A stretch of 64,000 nucleotides of DNA from Bacilli bacterium (GTDB lineage Bacteria > Bacillota_I > Bacilli_A > RF39 > UBA660), in NCBI GenBank assembly GCA_017436345.1, contig JAFSDH010000010.1:62001-126000 (forward strand), in the 5' to 3' direction. The notes under the pieces are model-generated. The model worked only from the letters and a program-made list of their open reading frames with translations. It searched no databases and was not told where the DNA came from. Position 1 is the first letter of the stretch. Each line of letters begins with the position of its first letter. The position numbers were made by a program, and so were the translations under genes. Shown here piece by piece: positions 41,633 through 50,958 of this stretch.

Positions 41633-42007
41633 TTACTTAACAATATTTTTCCATAATCCATGTAAATTACAATAAGCATAAATTTCTGAATTAGCAATAT
41701 AAGGAAACTTAATAGTAGTTGCATCACCCGGTTTTAAATTAACTCTTATTACTCTATCTTCACTTACTAGACTAACCCACATAATATAGTGTTCTTCAGT
41801 CATTGGATGATCTATTTCTCCAACCCTCACAACTAACTCATTATCTACCTTTTCATAAACAGGTACATGCTTCTCTACTGATGCATCTACAGTATTTGCT
41901 TCTAACAAATCCATTTTTTTACCACAACAAGTAACACGAGAAATATCACCATCTATTAATTCAACAATATTACCACATATAGAACATTTATAAATTTTAT
42001 CTTTCAT
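41633..42007 (-). CDS. dfx: Desulfoferrodoxin (superoxide reductase)
   Basis: Reduces superoxide to peroxide without making oxygen, a defence of anaerobes. A 124-residue two-domain form: N-terminal desulforedoxin iron site with Cys8, Cys11, Cys27 and Cys28 (KCSICGN, VTCCGKK), then the reductase site with His in EKHVPV, HPMTEEHYI and the CNLHGLW Cys/His pair. All ligands are present, so the enzyme should be active. AAAAGGAG precedes ATG 42007. Confidence 0.95.
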   Translation of the reverse strand: MKDKIYKCSICGNIVELIDGDISRVTCCGKKMDLLEANTVDASVEKHVPVYEKVDNELVVRVGEIDHPMTEEHYIMWVSLVSEDRVIRVNLKPGDATTIKFPYIANSEIYAYCNLHGLWKNIVK

Positions 42008-42049
42008 ATTATTACTCCTTTTCTAAATTTATTATAAATATAATATAAC

Positions 42050-42077
42050 AAAAAAAAGAGCTATTAACTAGCTCTAT
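42050..42077 (-). terminator. Terminator after the 42074-43189 gene
   Basis: Arms AGAGCTA (42057-42063) and TAGCTCT (42069-42075), then T7. Confidence 0.8.
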
Positions 42078-43189
42078 TTAATTTCTTTTTTTAAATATAA
42101 TGTAGCACCAAATAATCCAACAATTGAAACTAATCCACCAACAAAGAACATCATTACATTATCTGAAGTATTGGGATTATTAACTGAAATAGCATCAGCA
42201 ACAATTGTTAAATCACCTGTAATTAATTCTGCAGGTATAACTAATTTACCAGTTGCAGAATTATAAGTATATTCATCAGATTTTAACTCTTTACCACCAA
42301 TTAATACTTTTATAGTAGATGGTAATTGGTAATCTAAGTCCGCAAATAAGGTTGTATCATATTCAGTTTTTTCTTCAATTTCAGTAATAGATAAAGAATC
42401 AACAATATTTTTATACTTCTTTTCTACTTTTAATAAACGACCTGCCGGTATCATAAATAATTCATCTACATTATAATCACAATTATTATTAATCATAAAT
42501 TTAGTTTTTACACCCGCTAAATTTACTAATTCTAAAAACTTATTTGGATCTCCCTCAAAAAGACTTGCATCATTTGATAATGTAAAATCAAAAACATATT
42601 TTTGATTTGCTTTGAAAGTATCATCTTGATCCATTCTAACAACACCATCATCTGTCTTTATTCCCCAATCAAAAGGTCCAAAAACAAATGAATATATTTC
42701 TTCACCAATTGTAATAGTATAACGAACAGCTGTATCTTTTTGCTTGTGTCCTACATTTAATCCTAAAATTTCTAAATTAACTTCATCAACACCATCAACA
42801 ACAAAATAATTATATTCATCCATAGCATATCCATTGACATAACTTTCACTATCATCACTCAATGAATAACCCTTAGATTCTAAATCAGAAATTATAGCAT
42901 CAAAATCTTTAATTTCTGGAGAATATGCTTCTAAAGAATTAAATACATCTTGAGAAGTCATCTCTTCATCAGCTTGAACATGTCTCCAAATAATTTCAAC
43001 ATCATCATATTTAACTTCATCTATATCATTAGATATAATAAAATCAGCAGTAAATACAGGATGTTCTCCAGCTTTTGGTTCAACAACAATTCCTTCTATT
43101 TTAGTAAGTTCAACAGCCGCACTAACTTTATTCGGTATAAATACAAATAAAGTTAAAATAATAAAAAATAAAAATAAATTCTTTTTCAT
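42074..43189 (-). CDS. Surface protein sharing the C-terminal module of the ubiquitin-domain protein
   Basis: A 371-residue exported protein: signal peptide of about 24 residues (ends KVSA), a beta-rich middle I do not recognise, and near 280-340 the module LPSTIKVLIGGKEL, YTYNSATGKLVIPAELITGDLTI, parallel to [36 protein letters not shown] of the ubiquitin-domain protein. The tail is NPNTSDN, one helix and KKEIK. ATG 43189 follows AGGTGGATAAT (an in-frame GTG lies inside that site). Probably displayed on the surface by the same route. Confidence 0.72.
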   Translation of the reverse strand: MKKNLFLFFIILTLFVFIPNKVSAAVELTKIEGIVVEPKAGEHPVFTADFIISNDIDEVKYDDVEIIWRHVQADEEMTSQDVFNSLEAYSPEIKDFDAIISDLESKGYSLSDDSESYVNGYAMDEYNYFVVDGVDEVNLEILGLNVGHKQKDTAVRYTITIGEEIYSFVFGPFDWGIKTDDGVVRMDQDDTFKANQKYVFDFTLSNDASLFEGDPNKFLELVNLAGVKTKFMINNNCDYNVDELFMIPAGRLLKVEKKYKNIVDSLSITEIEEKTEYDTTLFADLDYQLPSTIKVLIGGKELKSDEYTYNSATGKLVIPAELITGDLTIVADAISVNNPNTSDNVMMFFVGGLVSIVGLFGATLYLKKEIK

Positions 43190-43314
43190 ATTATCCACCT
43201 ATCGTATATTTTATACTAAAATTATATCATGATAATTTTTCACAAATCAATATATAAAATATGAAAAGATAAAATTAAAAAAATTTATTTATTATATTAA
43301 CAACTACACATTTA

Positions 43315-43611
43315 CTATTTTCTTTTTCTTCCAAAGAAATTAATCTTTTTAAATACCTTAGGTTCTTCATAAGTATCTTCATACACTTCATTATTTTTAG
43401 AAACAATTCTAACTCCATTTAAAGATTTATGAATACCTAATTCAATTTCTTCATCACTTACTTTGTTCTCATCAAAATTAACAAAAAACTTCATAAGCAT
43501 AAAATTCATACTACTAGATTCAACACCATCAAGTTTGTTTACGCCATCTTCAATCTTTAATGCACAAGCTGCACAATCAATACCTGTTAATTTATATGTA
43601 TTTTTTTTCAT
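43315..43611 (-). CDS. HMA-domain metal-binding protein
   Basis: A 98-residue protein with a heavy-metal-associated domain at 1-68: the GIDCAAC metal site and a beta-alpha-beta pattern. The last 30 residues are basic (FFGRKRK). CopZ-type chaperones carry Cu(I) to P-type ATPases, but none is next to it. GGGAGGTTTTTT precedes ATG 43611; extended -10 TGTTATAAT at 43656-43648. Confidence 0.8.
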   Translation of the reverse strand: MKKNTYKLTGIDCAACALKIEDGVNKLDGVESSSMNFMLMKFFVNFDENKVSDEEIELGIHKSLNGVRIVSKNNEVYEDTYEEPKVFKKINFFGRKRK

Positions 43612-43647
43612 AAAAAACCTCCCAAATCAATATTTATAAGCAAAATT

Positions 43648-43656
43648 ATTATAACA
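43648..43656 (-). promoter_or_regulatory. Extended -10 promoter of the HMA gene
   Basis: TGTTATAAT on the minus strand, directly following the SDR gene terminator. Confidence 0.55.
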
Positions 43657-43684
43657 TAAAAAGAGTAGATTTCTCTACTCTTTA
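43657..43684 (-). terminator. Terminator after the SDR gene, GAAA tetraloop
   Basis: Arms AAGAGTAGA (43661-43669) and TCTACTCTT (43674-43682), loop GAAA on the transcript, short T-run. Confidence 0.8.
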
Positions 43685-43705
43685 AAATTCAGTTATTAAA
43701 TATTT

Positions 43706-44485
43706 TTAGAATGTATATCCGCCATCAACACCAATATTTTGAGAAGTAATATATCTAGCTTCTTCAGTACATAAGAATGCTACCATATTAGCTATATCAA
43801 TTGGATCTTGTGGTTTTCCATTTGGAGTTCCTGCTGTCCATTCAGCCCATACTTTATCACGTTCTGCTTGATCATCTCCTGCAAGTTGGTCAAGAATTTC
43901 TTCCCACATACTTGTTTTAATAATACCTGGACAAATACAGTTAACTGTAACATTATCTAAAGCTGCTTCTCTACCTAAAGATGCAGTAGCTGCTAGTACT
44001 GCTGCTTTAGTAGCACTATATACACTAAATCCACCTAAACATGCTTTAGCAGCAATAGATGACATATTAACTATTTTTCCATATTTTTTAGGTCTCATAA
44101 TAGCTAATGCTTCACGGCAAGAATAAATAGTTCCTTTAATATTAACATCAATTGATAAATCAATATCATTTACTGATTGAGCAGTTAAATCTTCAGTTAA
44201 ACATACACCAGCACTATTAACAACAAAATCAACAGTTCCCCATTCTTCTACTATTTTCTTATACATTGCTTCAACTTGATTATAATCAGTTACATCAATT
44301 GCATAAGCAATAGCATTTCTTCCTAATGCTCTAACTTCATTAGCAACAGCTTCACATCTTTCAGGTTTTAAATCTGCGATTAAAACATCTGCACCACCTT
44401 TAGCAAATAATAATGCACATTCTCTACCTAATCCGCTACCTCCTCCAGTAACTAATGCTTTTTTTCCAACAAAATTAAATTCCAT
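43706..44485 (-). CDS. Short-chain dehydrogenase/reductase
   Basis: A 259-residue NAD(P)-dependent oxidoreductase: cofactor motif GGGSGLGRE near 13-21, NSAG, catalytic Ser (NMSSIAAK) and the YSATK Tyr/Lys pair, then CPGIIKT and a C-terminal GVDGGYTF. Asp in LIADLKPE favours NAD(H). The substrate (sugar alcohol, 3-oxoacyl or other) cannot be told. The gene is visibly richer in G+C than its neighbours, hinting at later acquisition or high expression. ATG 44485 fits the AGAGTG spacing; starts two and three codons upstream are possible. Confidence 0.9.
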   Translation of the reverse strand: MEFNFVGKKALVTGGGSGLGRECALLFAKGGADVLIADLKPERCEAVANEVRALGRNAIAYAIDVTDYNQVEAMYKKIVEEWGTVDFVVNSAGVCLTEDLTAQSVNDIDLSIDVNIKGTIYSCREALAIMRPKKYGKIVNMSSIAAKACLGGFSVYSATKAAVLAATASLGREAALDNVTVNCICPGIIKTSMWEEILDQLAGDDQAERDKVWAEWTAGTPNGKPQDPIDIANMVAFLCTEEARYITSQNIGVDGGYTF

Positions 44486-44539
44486 TTTCATCACTCTACC
44501 TTTCTAAATAAATTATACCATAATATATATAAAGTATAC

Positions 44540-44570
44540 AAAAAAAAGCAAATCAAACGATTTACTTTTT
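44540..44570 (-). terminator. Terminator after the ZIP transporter gene
   Basis: Arms 44545-44554 and 44559-44568 with one C/A mismatch, then T7. Confidence 0.65.
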
Positions 44571-44593
44571 TCTAACTTAATAATACATAAAAA

Positions 44594-45358
44594 TTATCCT
44601 AAAGCTATATCTAATATCATCATTATTGAAAAACCAATAACAACACCAATAATACCTAACATACTTTTTCTATCTTCATGCATTTCTGGAATTAATTCCT
44701 CTATTACTACATATATCATTGCACCAGCTGCAAAAGATAATAAATAAGGTAAAACCGGAACAATAACATTAGTTAAAAGAATGGTAATAATAGCCCCTAT
44801 TGGTTCGACAACCCCAGATAAAACACCATATAAAAAAGCTTTTCTCTTACTTAAACCATCAACCTTTAACGGCATTGAAATTATTGCTCCTTCTGGTATA
44901 TTTTGAATTGCTATTCCAATCGTTAATAACATAGCACCTAATAACCCTATTCCTGCATTTCCTAATAAATATCCCGCAAAACAAACTCCAACAGCCATTC
45001 CTTCAGGGATATTATGAAGAGTAACAGAAAATAAAAGCATATTTATACCTTTACCATTTCTTTTCTTTTTTATTTTATCAGTAATATTATTAATCACAAT
45101 TAGAAATAAAACACCTAATATTAAACCAACTGTCGCTGGTATCCATGATATTACACCTTGTGTTACAGCCATCTCTACAGAAGGCATAATTAAAGACCAA
45201 ATACTTGCGGCCAGCATAACACCTACCGCAAAACCAATCATGATTTTCTTAACATTTGTATTTAATTTACCTCTTAAGAAAAAAACAAAACAACTTCCTA
45301 TTATGGTACCAAAAAAAGGTATAAAAATTCCTAAAATACTATACAATATTTTATCCAT
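44594..45358 (-). CDS. ZIP-family divalent metal transporter
   Basis: A 254-residue protein of about eight helices. The metal path is marked by HNIPEGMAVG (about 115-124) and QNIPEGAIIS (about 151-160), the paired His/Asn/Glu motifs of ZIP transporters. Takes up Zn2+ or other divalent ions. GGGTGAG precedes ATG 45358. Together with the exchanger at 26793 it would balance divalent ions. Confidence 0.9.
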   Translation of the reverse strand: MDKILYSILGIFIPFFGTIIGSCFVFFLRGKLNTNVKKIMIGFAVGVMLAASIWSLIMPSVEMAVTQGVISWIPATVGLILGVLFLIVINNITDKIKKKRNGKGINMLLFSVTLHNIPEGMAVGVCFAGYLLGNAGIGLLGAMLLTIGIAIQNIPEGAIISMPLKVDGLSKRKAFLYGVLSGVVEPIGAIITILLTNVIVPVLPYLLSFAAGAMIYVVIEELIPEMHEDRKSMLGIIGVVIGFSIMMILDIALG

Positions 45359-45420
45359 GAAAAAAACTCACCCTTTATTGTATAATATGTCTTCTTGTAA
45401 ATAGTGTTAATATTTATAAA

Positions 45421-46281
45421 CTAATAAAGCGTATTTAAATAATCTATAACTTCATCAATAATTTCTCTTGGAGTAGATGCTCCCGCCATAATTCCAACAT
45501 TATCTTCTGAAGAGAAAACAATATTTTTTAAATCCTCTTTTGTCTGAACTAAAAAAGACTGATCACAATTATTTTTAGATATCTTAGCTAACTCTTTAGT
45601 ATTAGAACTATTCTTACCACCAATAATTATCATCTTATCAACACGACTTGATAATTCAAATACTTCTTTTTGTCTTTTTTCTGTAACATCACAGATTGTT
45701 TTATCTACCACAATATCAATATTACAATCAAAAACATTTTTAATTTTAGTAATTAACTCATCAAACTTTCTACTTGAAAAAGTAGTTTGTGAAACAATAT
45801 AAACTCTACTTAATCTAGATTTTTTTAACTTTTCATTAGTAATTAAAATATCATCTTCATCTTCTACTACACTACTATTATCCCCAGCATAACTTAAAGT
45901 TCCTATTGTTTCAGGATGATTCTTTTTACCAATTATTATAATAAAAGATTTATCCATTTCCTTTTCTATCTTTTTTAAAATAACCTTTATTTTCCCACAA
46001 GTTAAATCTATAATTTCTATATTTCTTTTTTTAGCAGCAAAAAAAACATCTTTTACTTCTCCATGAGCCCTAATAATTAATTTAGAATTATCTGGGACAT
46101 CATCTATATTATTAACAGTAACCATACCCTTTTCTTCTAAAGACTTAATAACTCTTTCATTATGAACAATTTGACCTAAGCAATAAATATCATCTTCATT
46201 ACTTAAAACTTCTAAAGCTTTATTAATAGTGTAATTTACTCCTGAACAAAAACCACATAGTTTACCACACTCTATTTTCAT
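45421..46281 (-). CDS. ispH: 4-hydroxy-3-methylbut-2-enyl diphosphate reductase
   Basis: The last step of the MEP pathway, an iron-sulfur enzyme making IPP and DMAPP. The three cluster Cys are in GFCSGV (Cys12), DLTCGK (about 95) and KTICDVT. His in IVHNERV and IRAHGE and the Thr/Ser/Asn contacts are present. 286 residues, standard length. GGAGGATTTGTT precedes ATG 46281. It follows the CPBP gene by 23 nt without a terminator, so they are probably co-transcribed. Confidence 0.95.
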   Translation of the reverse strand: MKIECGKLCGFCSGVNYTINKALEVLSNEDDIYCLGQIVHNERVIKSLEEKGMVTVNNIDDVPDNSKLIIRAHGEVKDVFFAAKKRNIEIIDLTCGKIKVILKKIEKEMDKSFIIIIGKKNHPETIGTLSYAGDNSSVVEDEDDILITNEKLKKSRLSRVYIVSQTTFSSRKFDELITKIKNVFDCNIDIVVDKTICDVTEKRQKEVFELSSRVDKMIIIGGKNSSNTKELAKISKNNCDQSFLVQTKEDLKNIVFSSEDNVGIMAGASTPREIIDEVIDYLNTLY

Positions 46282-46304
46282 AACAAATCCTCCAAAATAA
46301 AAAA

Positions 46305-47000
46305 TTATAGTTTTAATTTCTTAATATATCTAACATATAAAAGAGATATTCCAATTAATAAAATAGGTACAACAACCTCATAAATAACTCCACTACCAAC
46401 ACCAAAAATAGATAAACTATTTAATAAAGAATGAGTAATTATACATGGCCATAAACTTTTACTTTTAATTAAAATCATCACAAACAAATATCCCCCAGCC
46501 ATCGCATAGCATATTTGAACCAAAGTTGGTATTAAATCAGCTCCATTAAATAAATTAAGAATATGTCCTATCCCAAAAGTTATAGTTGTAACAATAATAG
46601 CACTTTTTAAACTATCTTTAGCCATCATCTTAAATAAAAAACCTCTAAAAATAATCTCTTCTAAAAAACCAACACATATCATCGATAACATATAAAATAA
46701 TATTTCAAAAAAAGTATTATTTATACCAACCCCACCAATAAAATTAACAAAGATTAATAATATCATAGGAAAAAAATATAAATACTTTTTAGGATTAGGA
46801 AAACTATCTAAACTATAATATTTAACTAATCTATTTTTTAAAATAAATATAATTATTCCTAAAGATAAAACTAAATTACATAAAAAAGTATAAATGCTAT
46901 ATTCACCAAAATTATTTAAACAAATAGAATTAAATAACAAATAAATAACTATTAAAAATATAGTAATAAATAATTCATATTTTTCTAAAGACCTCTTCAT
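46305..47000 (-). CDS. CPBP-family intramembrane metalloprotease
   Basis: A 231-residue protein of about seven helices with the CPBP (CAAX protease / Abi) motifs: FLEEIIFRGFLF (EExxxR) and the His motif FGIGHILN. In Gram-positives these proteins act in peptide processing, bacteriocin self-immunity or regulated proteolysis. ATG 47000 follows AGGTGATAGT; an earlier in-frame start has no site. It leads into ispH. Confidence 0.85.
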   Translation of the reverse strand: MKRSLEKYELFITIFLIVIYLLFNSICLNNFGEYSIYTFLCNLVLSLGIIIFILKNRLVKYYSLDSFPNPKKYLYFFPMILLIFVNFIGGVGINNTFFEILFYMLSMICVGFLEEIIFRGFLFKMMAKDSLKSAIIVTTITFGIGHILNLFNGADLIPTLVQICYAMAGGYLFVMILIKSKSLWPCIITHSLLNSLSIFGVGSGVIYEVVVPILLIGISLLYVRYIKKLKL

Positions 47001-47099
47001 ACTATCACCTAATATCATTATATAATAAATAAATTAATCTAACAATTTTAATAAAGTATTTATTCTTTTATATTTATTCTAGTAATAAAATTTTCCTCA

Positions 47100-47126
47100 A
47101 AAAAAGAATAGATTTCTCTATTCTAA
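47100..47126 (-). terminator. Terminator of the ABC exporter operon, GAAA tetraloop
   Basis: Arms AGAATAGA (47105-47112) and TCTATTCT (47117-47124), loop GAAA on the transcript, T-rich tail. Confidence 0.85.
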
Positions 47127-49120
47127 ATTTCTTTACCAGCAAATTGTTTTGAATATAGTTCAGCATATTTACCATTAAATTCAATTAATTCTTCATGATT
47201 ACCCATTTCTACAATACTACCCTTGTCCATTACAACAATTAAATCAGCATCTTGAATTGTCGATAATCTATGCGCAATTATTAAACTAGTTTTATTATTC
47301 ATTAACTTAACCATCGCATCTTGAATATGTTTTTCAGTACGAGTATCAACACTAGATGTAGCTTCATCTAGAATTAATATTTTAGGTTTAGATAAGAATG
47401 CACGACATATTGTAAGTAACTGTCTTTGACCCTGACTTAAATTACTACCACCTTCAGAAAGAATCGTATCATATCCATCCTTCATTTGATTAATAAAAGT
47501 ATCACAGTGACATTCCTTTGCTGCTTTAATCATTTCCTCATCAGTAATACTTTTATCAGCATATTTTAAATTATTTCTAATCGTATCATTAAACAAAACT
47601 GCATCTTGTAAAACAATACCTATATTATCTCTTAAATTATTACAAGATATATCTAAAATATTAGTACCATCTACTGAGATACTTCCTTTATCAATATTAT
47701 AAAATCTCATAAGTAAATTAACTACTGTTGTTTTACCACTACCAGTTGATCCAACTAATGCTACTTTATGTCCACTATAAACATCTAAACTAAAGTCATC
47801 AATAACTTTATGTCCAGCTACATATGAAAAATCAACGTTCTTAAACGAAATTAATCCTTTCGTATTTCCTAATGTATTCTTACCACTTTTATCTTCTAAT
47901 TTTTCATCTAAAACAATAAATACCCTTTCACTAGAAGCAATAGCTGTTTGAAATTGTCCATATAACTGGGCTATTTCGTTAATTGGTCTTGAAAACTGTT
48001 TAGCATAAACAATAAATGCTGAAACAATACCTACAGATATTATTCCTTTAAAAGCAAAATATCCACCAAATAATGCAATAATTACAAAACCAATATTATT
48101 AATACAATTCATTAAAGGCCCCATTGATCCACCTAATATTTCAGCATATATACTCGTCTTAGTAAGCTCATTAGAAACATCATCAAAAGACGAAATAACT
48201 TGTTTTTCTTTTGAGAAAGCCTTAACTGTTTTATGACCAACTACCATCTCTTCAACAGTACCATTTAACTTACCTAAAAGTATTTGTCTTTTAGTATAAA
48301 ATCTTTTCATCGCACTTGATAAAAACTTTGTAACAACTACTGTTAAAACAACTATTATACAAGATAAAATTGCCAACTCCCAACATGTAATAACCATCAT
48401 TATGACAGTTCCTATAATCATTAAAATACCAGAGAATAATGATCCTAAAGACTGAGCTAATGTATTAGAAACATTATCAACATCATTACTCATTCTACTC
48501 ATAATATCCCCATGTGAATTATTATCAAAATAACTTACTGGAAGATTTATAATCTTTTTAAATAAATCATGTCGCATTTTTAAAACAATATTTTGCGATA
48601 ACTTCGCACTTAATAAACCTTGAATTAAATTAAATAATGATAAAAGAATAAACATACTTCCCATTATAATTAATACTTTAGGTACTTTTGAAAATTCTCC
48701 TATATCAATATAATCAATCGCACTACTTTGTAATCGTGGCGTAATTACCTGACATAAAACCATTATTACAATTGCTACAAATAAAGTAATAACTATTCTA
48801 ACTTCACTTTTAAAATATAAAAATAATCTACTAATTGTCCCTTTTCTATCTTTGGCTTTTTCACCACCAATTAAATTACGAGGTCCGCCACGACCAGCAA
48901 AATTCATTTGCGGTCCTTTTTTAGTTTCAATTTTTGCAAGTTTTGCATTAACACTCATCTTTGCTATTTCATTTAAATCACTACTTGTAATAAATCCTTC
49001 ATCAATAGCTATCTTCTTATTTTTATCCAAGTTATTTTTCGACGTTTCACTTAAAACACCATTCTTATTATATTCTATTTTTAATTCTTCTAGGAATTTG
49101 GTCCATTTAATCTTATTCAT
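47123..49120 (-). CDS. ABC exporter half-transporter, canonical ATPase site
   Basis: A 665-residue half-transporter: N-terminal extension of about 100 residues with a Gly/Arg-rich stretch, six helices (about 110-400), then an ABC domain with Walker A GSTGSGKTT, signature LSQGQ, Walker B LILDEATS and switch His IIAHRLS. It carries the intact catalytic Glu and His. It pairs with the upstream half-transporter, whose site is degenerate, to form a heterodimeric exporter of the LmrCD/BmrCD/TM287-288 type. ATG 49120 follows GGGAGGTGG and overlaps the upstream stop by 8 nt. Confidence 0.92.
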   Translation of the reverse strand: MNKIKWTKFLEELKIEYNKNGVLSETSKNNLDKNKKIAIDEGFITSSDLNEIAKMSVNAKLAKIETKKGPQMNFAGRGGPRNLIGGEKAKDRKGTISRLFLYFKSEVRIVITLFVAIVIMVLCQVITPRLQSSAIDYIDIGEFSKVPKVLIIMGSMFILLSLFNLIQGLLSAKLSQNIVLKMRHDLFKKIINLPVSYFDNNSHGDIMSRMSNDVDNVSNTLAQSLGSLFSGILMIIGTVIMMVITCWELAILSCIIVVLTVVVTKFLSSAMKRFYTKRQILLGKLNGTVEEMVVGHKTVKAFSKEKQVISSFDDVSNELTKTSIYAEILGGSMGPLMNCINNIGFVIIALFGGYFAFKGIISVGIVSAFIVYAKQFSRPINEIAQLYGQFQTAIASSERVFIVLDEKLEDKSGKNTLGNTKGLISFKNVDFSYVAGHKVIDDFSLDVYSGHKVALVGSTGSGKTTVVNLLMRFYNIDKGSISVDGTNILDISCNNLRDNIGIVLQDAVLFNDTIRNNLKYADKSITDEEMIKAAKECHCDTFINQMKDGYDTILSEGGSNLSQGQRQLLTICRAFLSKPKILILDEATSSVDTRTEKHIQDAMVKLMNNKTSLIIAHRLSTIQDADLIVVMDKGSIVEMGNHEELIEFNGKYAELYSKQFAGKEI

Positions 49121-50855
49121 CAGAACCACCTCCCTTTAATTGAGAATTATATATTTCTTGATAAATTTTGCTACCATTAATTAATTCAGAATGACTTCCA
49201 ACATCAACTATTTTTCCTTTATCCATGACAACAATTCGATCAGCATTTTTTACTGATGCTATACGCTGCGCAATAATTATTTTAGTTGTATCATTATATT
49301 CTTTTTCTAATGCTTTATAAAGTAAACTTTCTGTTTTTAAATCAAGTGCTGATGTCGCATCATCAAAAATAATTATCTCTGAATCTTTCAAAATAGTTCT
49401 TGCAATATTAATTCTTTGTTTTTGACCGCCACTAAGACTCATTCCTTTTTCTAAAACCATTGTGAAATAACTATCTTCTTTAGCTTCAATAAAATCTTTA
49501 GCTTGAGCAATCTTTGCTACTTTTTTAACTTGATCTAAAGTAGCATCTTCCCTACCCCATGTAATATTTTCAAAAATAGTAGTTGAAAAAAGTTCACTTT
49601 TTTGAAGAGCAATCGCTATCTTACTTCTTAAAGAATCTAATTTATAATCTTTAACATTAGCTCCATCAATTAATACTTCTCCTTCTGTACAATCATAAAA
49701 TCTAGGAAATAAATTTATTAAAGATGATTTACCACTACCAGTAGACCCTAAAATACCAATTGTCTCTCCTGGATTAATAACTAAATTTAAATTTTCTAAA
49801 ACATTAACACCAGGACTATCAGGATAAGCAAAACTAACATTTTTTAATTCTATTTTTCCTTTAATAGTTGTATTACCATCAAACTCCCCATCATTAATAA
49901 CTGGTAAACAATTTAATACTTGATTAACTCTAAATACAGATACCTGCGCTCTTGACCAAGTTTGAAATAAATTAGCCATTCTAAGAAGAGCTCCTAATAT
50001 TGTTGATGTATATGTAACAGCTGCTATTATACTACCTGTTGTAATACCAATATCATTACTTATATTAATACCACCCACATATATAACGGAAATTATTGTA
50101 AAATTTAAAATCAAATTAGAAATAGGATTCATATAACTAAATAGTCTTAATACAAATAATTGTACCTTAGATAAATTCTTATTAGCTTTATCAAATCTTT
50201 TAATCTCATCATCTTCTTTAACGAAAGCCTTAATTACTCTAGCACCACTAACATCTTCCTGCATAATACTATTTAAATTATCTAGTCTTTCTTGTAATTT
50301 TTCATATTCAGGCTTAGCCTTCTTTAAAAAGAAAAAAATAAATATAATTACAAAAGGAAGAGCACATCCTAAAATAATACCAAATGAAATATCTAGCATT
50401 AACATACAAGCTACTCCACCAACAAATAAAGCCATTGTTCTTACAAAACCTCTAATCATCATACTAAGTAAATTTTGAATTTGTGTAATATCATTAGTAA
50501 TTCTAGTAATTAAAGATCCTGTTGAAAACTCATAAGTTTGTTCTAAAGATAAATTCATTATTCTTTTAAAACAATCACTTCTTAAATCATGGGCAAATTT
50601 TTGACCACATAATTGAGCAAAAACTCCACTCAAAATACCACAAACAGCACCACCAAAAACAACACAAATCATTAATATGCCTGTATTAATAACAATATCT
50701 AAATTACCCACTCCACCATTATTTATTCCTAATACACCATCATCTATAATCTTAGACATAAATTGAGGTTGTAATAAATCAGATACTACTTCCCCTAACA
50801 TAAATAAAGGCGCCAAAAGAGCAAAATACCAATACCTTTTTATGTATTTAATCAT
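49113..50855 (-). CDS. ABC exporter half-transporter, degenerate ATPase site
   Basis: A 580-residue half-transporter with six helices (about 15-300) and an ABC domain: Walker A GSTGSGKSS, signature LSGGQKQ, Walker B IIIFDDATS. The catalytic Glu is Asp and the switch His is Gln (IIIAQRIAS), as in the regulatory half of known heterodimeric exporters. Substrates may be drugs, lipids or peptides. GGTGGTGAATTT precedes ATG 50855; its own extended -10 is at 50893-50885. Confidence 0.92.
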   Translation of the reverse strand: MIKYIKRYWYFALLAPLFMLGEVVSDLLQPQFMSKIIDDGVLGINNGGVGNLDIVINTGILMICVVFGGAVCGILSGVFAQLCGQKFAHDLRSDCFKRIMNLSLEQTYEFSTGSLITRITNDITQIQNLLSMMIRGFVRTMALFVGGVACMLMLDISFGIILGCALPFVIIFIFFFLKKAKPEYEKLQERLDNLNSIMQEDVSGARVIKAFVKEDDEIKRFDKANKNLSKVQLFVLRLFSYMNPISNLILNFTIISVIYVGGINISNDIGITTGSIIAAVTYTSTILGALLRMANLFQTWSRAQVSVFRVNQVLNCLPVINDGEFDGNTTIKGKIELKNVSFAYPDSPGVNVLENLNLVINPGETIGILGSTGSGKSSLINLFPRFYDCTEGEVLIDGANVKDYKLDSLRSKIAIALQKSELFSTTIFENITWGREDATLDQVKKVAKIAQAKDFIEAKEDSYFTMVLEKGMSLSGGQKQRINIARTILKDSEIIIFDDATSALDLKTESLLYKALEKEYNDTTKIIIAQRIASVKNADRIVVMDKGKIVDVGSHSELINGSKIYQEIYNSQLKGGGSDE

Positions 50856-50884
50856 AAATTCACCACCAGAACTATTCTTTAATA

Positions 50885-50893
50885 ATTATATCA
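50885..50893 (-). promoter_or_regulatory. Extended -10 promoter of the ABC exporter operon
   Basis: TGATATAAT on the minus strand, 30 nt before ATG 50855, right after a terminator. Confidence 0.55.
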
Positions 50894-50895
50894 CT

Positions 50896-50924
50896 AAAAA
50901 AGAAAATCAAATCGATTTTCTTAA
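50896..50924 (-). terminator. Terminator between the XRE gene and the ABC exporter operon
   Basis: Arms AAGAAAATC (50900-50908) and GATTTTCTT (50914-50922), then T-rich sequence. Confidence 0.8.
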
Positions 50925-50958
50925 TAAATTGCAATTTATAAAAAAATGTCACACACCA

